DNA of 14,293 bases from an uncultured Allobaculum sp. (GTDB taxonomy: Bacteria > Bacillota_I > Bacilli_A > Erysipelotrichales > Erysipelotrichaceae). The stretch's first letter is position 1. Each line of letters opens with the position of its first letter. Of the stretch, positions 1 through 7,958 are shown piece by piece. A program made the translations under genes and the position numbers. Location: the NCBI GenBank assembly GCA_948467695.1, contig CAOKFJ010000015.1, forward strand, positions 1 through 14,293, read 5' to 3'. The notes under the pieces were generated by a model that saw nothing but the letters and a program-made list of their open reading frames with translations, was not told where the DNA came from and did no database searches.

Positions 1-2
1 CC

Positions 3-2213
3 GGATACTCTGCATTCCGTCTGGAAAGCGAAACCTATCCGGAAATCACTGCCAAAGATGGTTCCTACTCCAAAGACGACTATCGTCAGTACCAGATCGA
101 TATGAAGGAATACGGCATCGATGTCATCACTGAAATCGACACACCGTACCATTCCGAATGCTTCCGCCCGATTGAAGGCGCGAAGATGCTGAGCACCGGC
201 GCGCTTGATATTCGCGAACAGTCTTCCTACGACATCATCGAAAACGTCTTCGACGAATACCTCGACGGTCCAAACCCCGTTATTCAGTCTGAATACTTCC
301 ATATCGGAACCGACGAGTACAACAAGAGCTACTCCGAACAGATGCGCGCCTGGACCGACCACTTCATCAAATACGTCAATAACAAAGGCTACAAGACACG
401 CATGTGGGGTTCCATCGGTAAAAAAGGCTTTAACGGAACCACACCGGTATCCAAAGACGCGACCGTAAACCTCTGGGCGCCGTACTGGACAGACGTGCAT
501 GAAATCTTCGATGCCGGCTATCCCATCATCAACACCTGCGGCGGCTGGCTCTATATCGTGCCCGGCGGAAATGCCGGCTATCCCGACCGCATGAATCTTG
601 GCACGCTCTGGGATCGTTTTGATGTCTGCGACTTTGAACCCGATCGCGGAAAAGGCGATGGAACAGCGATTATGCCCAAAGCGCACCCGCAGACCATCGG
701 CGCCGAGTTCGCGATATGGAACGATATGACATCGTTTAAAGGCGGCTTTACATGGTTCGATATTTACGACCGCTTCAAAGACGCTGTCGCGCTCGTTTCC
801 GAAAAAACATGGTACGGATCCAAGACTGAAGGACAGACCAAGGAAGAATTCCTTGATCGCGTCTCTTCCGTCAACAACCGCGTGCCCTACGCCAACCCCG
901 GACGCTATGTCGACACCATCGGCGACATCACAGCCGACTATGACTTCTCGACACTGAAAGAAGGAACAGTCGCCGACCTTTCCGAAAACGGCTACGATGC
1001 CATCGTAACCGGCGGCAAAGTCGTTGATGGCAAAACACCGGCTCTCGACTTCAATAATGACGGCTTCATCAGTCTGCCGTTCGATACAATGGGCTATCCC
1101 TACACGGTATCGTTCAAAGTCAAACTTGATGAAATCACCGAAAACACCGAACTGTTCTCCGGTCATGACGGACGCCTTGTCGCCAATGTCAACGGCACCG
1201 GAAAACTTGGATTCGAACGCTGCGGCTACCAGTTCGCCTTCGATTACGAAATTCCGAAAGGACAGTGGGTAACCATCGCGCTTGCGGGCGATCGCAAGAA
1301 CACCAACCTGTATGTCAACGGCGAAAAGATCGGTATCGCCGTCAACCAGGCGCCCTCGATCAACAACCGCAAAGATTCCAACTCCTTCTTCCTGCCGGCA
1401 GAAAAAATCATGAACAATGCCGATGGAAGCATCGCTACACTCAAGCTGTACAACCGCGTTCTTAGCGATGCGGAAATCGCCGATATCGCGGATGTCGAAG
1501 TGCGCGAAAACCTCGCCCTCAACAAAACCGCAACAGCTTCTTCCGTTTATCCAGACAGACCATGGACAGCCGACAAAGCGGTAGACGGCATTGATCTCGA
1601 TGCCAATTCCCGCTGGTCTTCCAAACGCGCGACCGGCACCACCAACGATGACGATACCGACAAAGGCACGAAAGAACAGTGGTGGATGGTTGATCTGGGC
1701 GATACATATGCTCTCGATACCATCAAGCTTTCCTGGGAACCCGCGTTTGCGACCGCATACGATGTGCAGGTATCCATGGATGGCGAAACCTTCGAAACCG
1801 TTAAATCCGTAACCAACGGCAATGGCGGACAGGTCGCTCACCTTGTCGAAGTGCCTGAAGCGCGCTACGTTCGCATTCTGTGCAAGGAACCAAAAACCGC
1901 CGCATACGGCTATTCTCTCTATGAGGTGACGGTATATGGTGAAAAGACAGCCGCACCGGATATCGATGCAGGCAAGCTGCTTCTTGATTTCATTACCCGT
2001 TCTGTCAAGGACGCTGATCTGAGCCAGTACAAGCCTGAAGGTCAGGATGAATTCAAAGCGGCAATTGCCGAAGCAGAGGATCTGCTTGCCAACAGCGACG
2101 ATCAGACACTGATCAACGCCTCTGTAGTCCGCGTTCACGATGCATGGTGCAGCCTGCGCTTTATTCCTGATGAAGCGAAACTTGCCGAAGTCAAAGACAA
2201 ACTCGGCATTTAA
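3..2213 (+). CDS. GH20 beta-N-acetylhexosaminidase-like exo-glycosidase with LamG, CBM32-like and C-terminal helical module (5' end missing)
   Basis: The reading frame is open from base 3, so the gene starts left of the window; signal peptide and N-terminal domain are not visible. Numbering below counts from the ATG at 102. GH20 TIM barrel: EIDTPYHS near residues 11-18 and the catalytic pair Asp71-Glu72 in HIGTDEY (bases 300-320). The family uses substrate-assisted hydrolysis to release terminal N-acetylhexosamine, or lacto-N-biose in the lacto-N-biosidase branch. The Trp/Tyr-rich stretch around residues 125-165 recalls the latter, but I cannot verify that. A LamG/concanavalin-like fold follows (about 274-464), then an F5/8-type C (CBM32-like) sugar-binding domain (about 468-615), then an 80-residue module (624-703) also found at the end of the next gene. 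No LPXTG sorting signal is present. Likely secreted, acting on host or mucin glycans. A hairpin follows at 2310-2340. Family sure; exact substrate unknown. Confidence 0.9.
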   Translation, partial: GYSAFRLESETYPEITAKDGSYSKDDYRQYQIDMKEYGIDVITEIDTPYHSECFRPIEGAKMLSTGALDIREQSSYDIIENVFDEYLDGPNPVIQSEYFHIGTDEYNKSYSEQMRAWTDHFIKYVNNKGYKTRMWGSIGKKGFNGTTPVSKDATVNLWAPYWTDVHEIFDAGYPIINTCGGWLYIVPGGNAGYPDRMNLGTLWDRFDVCDFEPDRGKGDGTAIMPKAHPQTIGAEFAIWNDMTSFKGGFTWFDIYDRFKDAVALVSEKTWYGSKTEGQTKEEFLDRVSSVNNRVPYANPGRYVDTIGDITADYDFSTLKEGTVADLSENGYDAIVTGGKVVDGKTPALDFNNDGFISLPFDTMGYPYTVSFKVKLDEITENTELFSGHDGRLVANVNGTGKLGFERCGYQFAFDYEIPKGQWVTIALAGDRKNTNLYVNGEKIGIAVNQAPSINNRKDSNSFFLPAEKIMNNADGSIATLKLYNRVLSDAEIADIADVEVRENLALNKTATASSVYPDRPWTADKAVDGIDLDANSRWSSKRATGTTNDDDTDKGTKEQWWMVDLGDTYALDTIKLSWEPAFATAYDVQVSMDGETFETVKSVTNGNGGQVAHLVEVPEARYVRILCKEPKTAAYGYSLYEVTVYGEKTAAPDIDAGKLLLDFITRSVKDADLSQYKPEGQDEFKAAIAEAEDLLANSDDQTLINASVVRVHDAWCSLRFIPDEAKLAEVKDKLGI

Positions 2214-2309
2214 GCCAAAGCAGCGCTGAAGCATTCTGCAAGGGCAGCGTGCAGGAGCGGCATAAAGGATACTGCGCTATACAGTGATCATTAACATTCA
2301 ATTCAATGC

Positions 2310-2340
2310 AAGAGCCGGCTGCATAAAACAGCCGGCTCTT
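2310..2340 (+). terminator. Hairpin after the GH20 gene
   Basis: A perfect 12-base-pair stem (AAGAGCCGGCTG / CAGCCGGCTCTT) with a 7-base loop lies 96 bases after the stop codon. There is no strong T-run after it (CTGCATGTCT), so termination may be imperfect. The stem shares the GCCGGCTG core with the hairpin after the next gene. Confidence 0.65.
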
Positions 2341-2834
2341 CTGCATGTCTGAAGAATCTATTTCATCAAAGTGTCTGACGGATTCAATATGTCCGATAGA
2401 TATGGTAAGTCGTGTTGATTAGATCGCACTCCTGCACAGGAGAGAAAAACACAACGACTGACAGGTTCCACCCGCTTTCGGGGGCATGAGAGTGAGTACG
2501 AATATATGCTTTATGTGTCGAACGTTAACAAAAAGTAACAACTGACAATAAAATGTGCCGAGATGACAGTTGTACGTCGTGCGCCTTGCGCATGCATCCA
2601 TGGCGAATATGTAGATAGGTTATTCAAAAAGTATGTTAATAATCGTTAACATATAATCTAATTGAGTTGTATTATATATAAAATGACAAATACTCTATTG
2701 CTTTTTCTCTACCGTTTTCTCCACTTTGTTTTCTACAATTGAATCGGATAGCTGTCGGTATAAATGCCAGGGGGTGGCTTTTGTGACAGCTGATCTTTAT
2801 TGCAAGAGAAAAGAGAAAGGAAACGACAAGAAAC
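2341..2834 (+). other. Intergenic region / leader upstream of the SGNH-phosphoesterase gene
   Basis: No convincing gene is seen. The left half contains short GC-rich inverted repeats (CTCCTG-CA-CAGGAG at 2429-2442; a CCCGCTTTCGGG stem at 2471-2482). The right half (about 2610-2700) is strongly AT-rich and holds a dyad and a TATAAT box. About 175 bases separate that box from the start codon, so a long untranslated leader is possible. I do not recognise a known riboswitch class. Confidence 0.4.
2633..2657 (+). promoter_or_regulatory. Dyad abutting a TATAAT -10-like box
   Basis: ATGTTAA-TAATCG-TTAACAT forms a 7-base-arm inverted repeat at 2633-2652 and runs directly into a perfect TATAAT at 2652-2657. 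A copy of the CGTTAACA half occurs at 2523-2530. No good -35 box sits 16-18 bases upstream, which would fit an activator-dependent promoter or a chance AT-rich match. The placement ahead of the large secreted-protein gene makes it a candidate operator/promoter. By eye only. Confidence 0.3.
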
Positions 2835-5800
2835 ATGAGAGAAAAACTCAGAAACCTGCTCGCTGCAGTGCTGTCCGCTCTGATGCTTGTCTCCGGAATG
2901 CTTCCTTCAGCCATGATGGCAAAAGAAGCAAAAGCCGAAATCGTCAATGAATTCAACAAGAACGATCTCGACAACTGGATGAAAGCGCTCAGTCACAACG
3001 GAAGTAAACTCGTCAACGAGAGCAACTACGCAAACATGTTTACAGCCCACAAAATCTATGTGACCGAGGGCGATACGATCACATGGGGCTATTTCGGCAA
3101 AGACGAATACTGCATGGAACTGTACGACGCAAACGACAAGTTCATCAAAAAGGTCTATACCGAAAATCTTAAAACCAAAGAAAAAGGCACCACCGTTACC
3201 GGTGTAGCCAACAAGCAGTACCCGGAAGTCATCGCTGAATACACTGTCGATGAAGCCAATGCGAAATACGCCAGAATTCTTGGAAACATTTCGACAATCG
3301 ATGATTTCATGATCATCAAAAACCTCGAAGGCGGTGTGGATGCATGGCCTGCCGAGTACATTCCCTACAATGATCCTGCGCAGGCAGACAACCCCCTGTA
3401 CGGCAAGAAGGTTCTTTTCGCGGGCGACTCCATCTGCAACGCGGTAAAGGATCCCGATCATCCCTACTATGGATGGGCAGGACGAATCGGCACAACCAAT
3501 TCCATGAAATGGACAAATGCCGGCATCTCCGGCGCGACCATTTCGACCGCTCTGTCCGGATACGATCCCAGCGTTCGCATTCTGACTCAGATCGAAGAAA
3601 ACAAAAACAACCAGTACGACTATGTCATTCTGCAGGGCGGCATGAACGATGCCCACTGCAACCAGACAATGGGTGAAATCGCGCCTGGTTTCGATCCGGA
3701 AACCTTCGATGCGAAAACATTCAGCGGCGCGGTAGAAGAGCTGATCTATACAGCAGCGAAAAACTACCCCGGCGCAAGACTCGGTTTCATCATCACTTAC
3801 CAGACACCGAACTCCAACTGGGGCGGTGCGACAGCTGATTCCAAAGACTATTTCAGACGTCTGAAAGAAATCTGCGCGAAATGGAATGTTTCCTATTTCG
3901 ACATGTTCGATGGAACCGTCATGGTTGACGGCAAAGAAAAATCCATCAGCTTCGACATCCTTGATGTACGCACGGGAAGCCATATGTATAACGGCGACGC
4001 TAACGAAATCCATATCGGAAGCAAAGGCTACGACGCCGTATCCGGCTACATCGGCGAATGGATGAAAACTCTTCCCGAATACACGCTTGAAGAGTACACA
4101 CCGGTTCTGAAACTGAACTTTGACGACGAAACCGCAAACGATGTTTCCGGACATGGCAACAACGGCACCATCAACGGCGCCATCGAGTTTATTGAAGGAA
4201 CAAAAGGCAAAGCGGTTCATATCCAGAACCCGACCACCGCAAACGCGAATACAGCTGCCGAGCAGTACATCGATTTCGGCAAAGCGGCAGATCTTCAGTT
4301 TGGAACAGATGATTTCACAATTCTGTTCGACTACATGAACAACAACACCAGCTCTGCAGATGCCGGCATTATCGGCAACAAAGCATGGGCTTCGGGCGGA
4401 AATCCCGGATGGGTCATCTACGGCTACGGCGATGTAGAAGGCCTCAACGTGACCGCGAATGGCGGAACACGTACTGATGCCAAGAGCGGCAAAGCGCTCC
4501 AGAGAGAAGTATGGTACAAAATGGCTGCTGTCTTTGATCGCGATGGCATGATCACGCTTTACGCGGATGGCGAAAAGCTTTCCGAAAAAGACTTCTCCAA
4601 GGATGCAGGCAAATCCGTTGACGCGCTTGATTTTGTCATCGGCGCTGATGGAAGCAAAAAACTCGGTTCCGAGAACATCTGCATCGACGAAGTCGAAGTA
4701 TACCGTCACGCTTTCACCAAAGAAGAGCTCGACAACAAGGAAGTCATCATTCCTGAAGAACCGGGAGAACCTGTAGATCCAACAGATCGCAAAGGAACTG
4801 ACTTCACCGGCAAGAAACGCTCCGTTCAGCTTTCGAAATCTCTTGACGAAATTCCGATGACTTTCGAAGCATGGGTAAACGTTCCGACAAGCCTGAAAGG
4901 CAAACGTTCCTGCATTATCGGAAACTTCGCGGACTATTATCTGCGTTTCCCGATCGTCAACATGGAAATCACAGCCGCTGGCGAACCCCGTCTGTACTGG
5001 TACGTCGGCAGCGATATCTGCGACTACAAAGCAACCGGCGTCAATGTGTGCACTGGTCAGTGGACACACATCGCCATCACAACCGAACCTGATCCCGCAA
5101 ATGCCGGCAAGACACTGCTGACAACCTACATCAACGGCGAAAAAGCCAACTCCAAGTCCCAGGCATGCCGCATGGACAAACTCGACCAGCGCCTCTATAT
5201 CGGACGCGACTGGCGCGATTCGCTTTGCATGAACGGCCAGATCGGCGAAGTCCGTCTCTGGTCCGATACACGTACAGCAGAAGAAATCAAAGCAACCTAT
5301 GACAGCGAAATCGCTGCCGATGAGCAGGGACTGCTTGTCAACATCGACCTGAGCGAAGAAGTCGACGGCATGTTTGTCGACAAGTCCGCCAACAACAACT
5401 TTGCAAGCGAAGCATGGTATCAGGACGATTCGCTGTTCAGAAAAGCCGCTGACGGCTATCAGACTATCGCGGTAATCCCCGATACACAGACCATCAGCTA
5501 CTTCAAACCCACATCCTTTGATCCGATCGGCAAATGGATTGCCGACAACAAAGACGAACTCGGCATTCAGTTCGCCGTTCATGTCGGCGATATCGTCAAC
5601 GAACGCGATCTCGACCGCGAATGGACAACAGCAGCAGCCGCTATGAAACATCTTGAAGACGTCAATCTTCCGTATGTCTTCAGCCCCGGAAACCACGACA
5701 CTGTCATTCAGAAAGTCGATGGCGTATGGCATGGCGTGCGGAGCACTCCTTTGATGAACAAATACTTCCCGTACTCCAAATTCTCCCAGTACGACACATT

Positions 5801-6632
5801 TGGCGGTGCGTTCAAGGAAGGCGAAATGGACAACACCTACAGCTTCTTTACTGTTTCCGGTGTTGAATTCCTCGTCATCAGCATGGAAGAAAACCCCAGA
5901 GATGAAGTTCTTGCATGGGCAGATGGCGTTATTGCCGCAAATCCCGACAAGAAAGTCATCATCACCACTCATGAATACATGTTCTGGGATGGCGAACTCT
6001 ACACAGATCAGACACAGGATCACCTGCCCTTTATCGGCGGTCAGAACTACGCCAACCAGGTATACGACAAACTCGTCAGCAAATACGAAAACATTGTTTC
6101 CGTTATCTGCGGTCACTGCCCGTATACAGATGTAATCGAACGCCATGACACAGGTGTAAACGGCAACGACATCACATCCTTCATGGCTGACGTTCAGTCC
6201 GTTGAAAAATACGATATTCAGACAAACGGCGGTCCGGGATACGGCATGGTTATGCTTCTTTCCTTCAAGGAAAACAGCAATGAAGTCAGCGTTCGCTGGT
6301 ACTCCACCGTGCGCAAAGCCTTCTTCGGTCATGCAAGCCAGTACGAAACAACCATGGCTCTCCATGACGAAAAAGAAGAAGTTGCTCCTGGCAAATTCCT
6401 GCTCGATCTGATCACAAAATCTGTAGAAAACGTCAACCTCGAGGAATACCTCCCTGAAGGTCAGGATGAATTCAAAGCAGCGCTTGCAGAAGCAAAAGAC
6501 GTTCTTGCCAACAGCGAAGACCAGAGCGTAATCAACGCCTCTGTTGTTCGTCTGCACAAGGCATGGATGGATCTGCGCTTTGCACCCTCCAAAGAAAAAC
6601 TCCAGGAAATCCGCGAAAAATACGGTGTTTAA
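2835..6632 (+). CDS. Secreted multidomain protein: SGNH hydrolase, two LamG domains, calcineurin-like phosphoesterase, C-terminal helical module
   Basis: 1265 residues, complete. A signal peptide (charged start, hydrophobic residues 8-27, Ala-rich cleavage region near 29-34) shows export. Start chosen at the ATG of the signal peptide; an AAAGGA at 2816-2821 lies 13 bases upstream, a long spacing. A beta-rich region (about 35-165) precedes an SGNH/GDSL esterase domain (about 190-415): Ser199 in GDSI, Gly270/Asn272 in GGMND, and His393 in NEIH, where Asn390 replaces the usual Asp. LamG 1 spans about 422-635; a Pro/Glu linker follows; LamG 2 spans about 656-866. The phosphoesterase domain (about 875-1141) has metal-ligand motifs PDTQ (Asp883), GDIVN (Asp919), GNHD (953-955), THE (His1046) and GHCP (His1094). 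Residues 1186-1265 match the GH20 C terminus. It probably removes ester and phosphate groups from extracellular glycans; the substrates are inferred. Confidence 0.92.
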   Translation: MREKLRNLLAAVLSALMLVSGMLPSAMMAKEAKAEIVNEFNKNDLDNWMKALSHNGSKLVNESNYANMFTAHKIYVTEGDTITWGYFGKDEYCMELYDANDKFIKKVYTENLKTKEKGTTVTGVANKQYPEVIAEYTVDEANAKYARILGNISTIDDFMIIKNLEGGVDAWPAEYIPYNDPAQADNPLYGKKVLFAGDSICNAVKDPDHPYYGWAGRIGTTNSMKWTNAGISGATISTALSGYDPSVRILTQIEENKNNQYDYVILQGGMNDAHCNQTMGEIAPGFDPETFDAKTFSGAVEELIYTAAKNYPGARLGFIITYQTPNSNWGGATADSKDYFRRLKEICAKWNVSYFDMFDGTVMVDGKEKSISFDILDVRTGSHMYNGDANEIHIGSKGYDAVSGYIGEWMKTLPEYTLEEYTPVLKLNFDDETANDVSGHGNNGTINGAIEFIEGTKGKAVHIQNPTTANANTAAEQYIDFGKAADLQFGTDDFTILFDYMNNNTSSADAGIIGNKAWASGGNPGWVIYGYGDVEGLNVTANGGTRTDAKSGKALQREVWYKMAAVFDRDGMITLYADGEKLSEKDFSKDAGKSVDALDFVIGADGSKKLGSENICIDEVEVYRHAFTKEELDNKEVIIPEEPGEPVDPTDRKGTDFTGKKRSVQLSKSLDEIPMTFEAWVNVPTSLKGKRSCIIGNFADYYLRFPIVNMEITAAGEPRLYWYVGSDICDYKATGVNVCTGQWTHIAITTEPDPANAGKTLLTTYINGEKANSKSQACRMDKLDQRLYIGRDWRDSLCMNGQIGEVRLWSDTRTAEEIKATYDSEIAADEQGLLVNIDLSEEVDGMFVDKSANNNFASEAWYQDDSLFRKAADGYQTIAVIPDTQTISYFKPTSFDPIGKWIADNKDELGIQFAVHVGDIVNERDLDREWTTAAAAMKHLEDVNLPYVFSPGNHDTVIQKVDGVWHGVRSTPLMNKYFPYSKFSQYDTFGGAFKEGEMDNTYSFFTVSGVEFLVISMEENPRDEVLAWADGVIAANPDKKVIITTHEYMFWDGELYTDQTQDHLPFIGGQNYANQVYDKLVSKYENIVSVICGHCPYTDVIERHDTGVNGNDITSFMADVQSVEKYDIQTNGGPGYGMVMLLSFKENSNEVSVRWYSTVRKAFFGHASQYETTMALHDEKEEVAPGKFLLDLITKSVENVNLEEYLPEGQDEFKAALAEAKDVLANSEDQSVINASVVRLHKAWMDLRFAPSKEKLQEIREKYGV

Positions 6633-6672
6633 CCGTACGCATTCCTGAAAGCTAGACACTCACATAAACATG

Positions 6673-6703
6673 CAGCCGGCATCTAATGATGCCGGCTGTT
6701 TTT
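6673..6703 (+). terminator. Rho-independent terminator of the SGNH-phosphoesterase gene
   Basis: An 11-base-pair perfect stem (CAGCCGGCATC / GATGCCGGCTG) with a TAAT loop is followed by TTTTT. It starts 40 bases after the stop codon. It has the textbook form and separates the plus-strand block from the minus-strand genes to the right. Confidence 0.9.
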
Positions 6704-6812
6704 AGTAACAAGGTTTCAGAGTGAATAAGGTGATCAGAAAAGAAAATCAGAATGGAAATTCTGGAAGAAGATAACGATCTATGAAGAAACAGCGATCCGG
6801 GAAGAAACTGCA

Positions 6813-7958
6813 TCAGAGCAGTTCAAGCGCTTTGAGAACAGAAAGAACTTCAGGAGCAGGGATAACGGTTTGCCATATCGTAGAGTCGCCATTAGAAGCG
6901 TCATATGAACTTGGAATCAGGCAAGTCGCTTCCAGAATATGCAGAACATCACGATACGTTCTGTCATGCAGAAGATCAGCTTTATCAAAGCAGCGGCAAA
7001 GACGGCATAAAACGATTGCGGCAAGAAAATTCAAAAACAATTCTCCCTGACGCAGTATATCCACGTCTTCGTCATACCATTCCATATCGTCGTCGCTCTG
7101 TACAATCTCTTCGTAGCGGAAGTGTTTGTCCGGATATAGATCATCGAGCGTGAATTCACTGTTCCATGGCTGAAAAGCGCAAAGAAGATCTTCGATCAAT
7201 GAAGTCTGGCTGACGATGAACCTGATAGTTTCAACAGGCAGATCGAGATCGGATTCAAAAACAAGGATACCGAGCTGATCTCTGATTTCATTGAAGCTCT
7301 TCTCGCTGGAACGAGTGAATTTGCGGTCTTTCCACCATGCGTCATATTCTTTTTCGTATAGCGACGGCTCAGAAAACGCGTAGAGGTATGTTCCGGTCTT
7401 AGCGCATTTTCGTTTCGAATACCGAACAGAGTCATTCATGCTGCTTGCCTTGGAGTAGGGGAGCGTTCCATCAAAGACAAGCAAGCTGTCGCAGTCGTCA
7501 ATCGCTTCCTGGCGATCAGCCGGGCGCAGGAAATGAAGATTGGAGCACTCCTGCAAAAGCGCCTGCGCATCACTGTTCTGCGAAAGACGAGTATCGAAAA
7601 TGCAGGAGGGGATACTGTATTTGTCGAGGAATGTTCTCCAGTTTTCACGCTTGGAAAGATACGAATAAGGGATTTGCGAGCATACCGGCTCCATGTTTGT
7701 CAGATCAAAAGCGCATAGTGCATTTATGTAAACTGCCGCATCCGAACGCATAGATAAACGTGAGAAAGCAGAGCGATACGTCTCATCGCGCTCCATATGG
7801 CAGTCACATTGCATAAGCAAAAGCGGCATTTGTTTGGACGCGCTTTTGATGCGCTTCTTCTGAAAGAGACTTAGATAGTCTTCTTCCCAGTTATCTTTCT
7901 TTAATAGCTTTGCGATTGAAGAAGGTTTAGCGCATTGAATCAGAAGACATTGAATAGG
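6813..7958 (-). pseudogene. IS4-type transposase remnant, N-terminally truncated, no usable start
   Basis: The minus-strand frame is open from just after the stop of the upstream peptidase gene (7959-7961) to TGA at 6813-6815, about 381 codons. The first ATG is at 7829 and has no ribosome site. The pattern matches IS4-family DDE transposases found in Bacillota: a segment aligning with the PGS..D...FL block, an Asp in IFDTRLSQNSDA where family members have a D-R-G-Y-F-S-type motif, a later GILVFESDLDLPVETI segment, an IED at the position of the Y-x-x-R-x-x-x-E region, and a hydrophobic C-terminal helix with FLNFLAAIVL. The usual Tyr/Arg before the Glu and parts of the first Asp block are changed, so activity is unlikely. 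The family's roughly 450-550 residues imply loss of the N terminus. No terminal inverted repeats were found. It could instead be a domesticated derivative. Family call is from memory of motifs. Confidence 0.6.

Noticed and set aside
2421..2600. A riboswitch or small RNA in the GC-rich part of the intergenic region
   Set aside because: Short stems are present, but they match no riboswitch consensus I know and no terminator or anti-terminator pair is visible.
2419..2601. A 60-codon minus-strand frame in the intergenic region
   Set aside because: No ribosome site, no protein-like composition, and it overlaps regulatory-looking sequence.
2907..6659. A 1250-codon open frame on the minus strand, antisense to the SGNH-phosphoesterase gene
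   Set aside because: It mirrors the codon bias of the plus-strand gene (few codons whose complement is a stop), is low-complexity in Phe, Val, Cys and Gly, and has no recognisable domain or signal. The plus-strand protein has clear catalytic motifs and a signal peptide.
6748..6763. Inverted repeat CAGAAT-GGAA-ATTCTG as an insertion-sequence end
   Set aside because: No matching copy is found on the other side of the transposase remnant, and the arms are only six bases.
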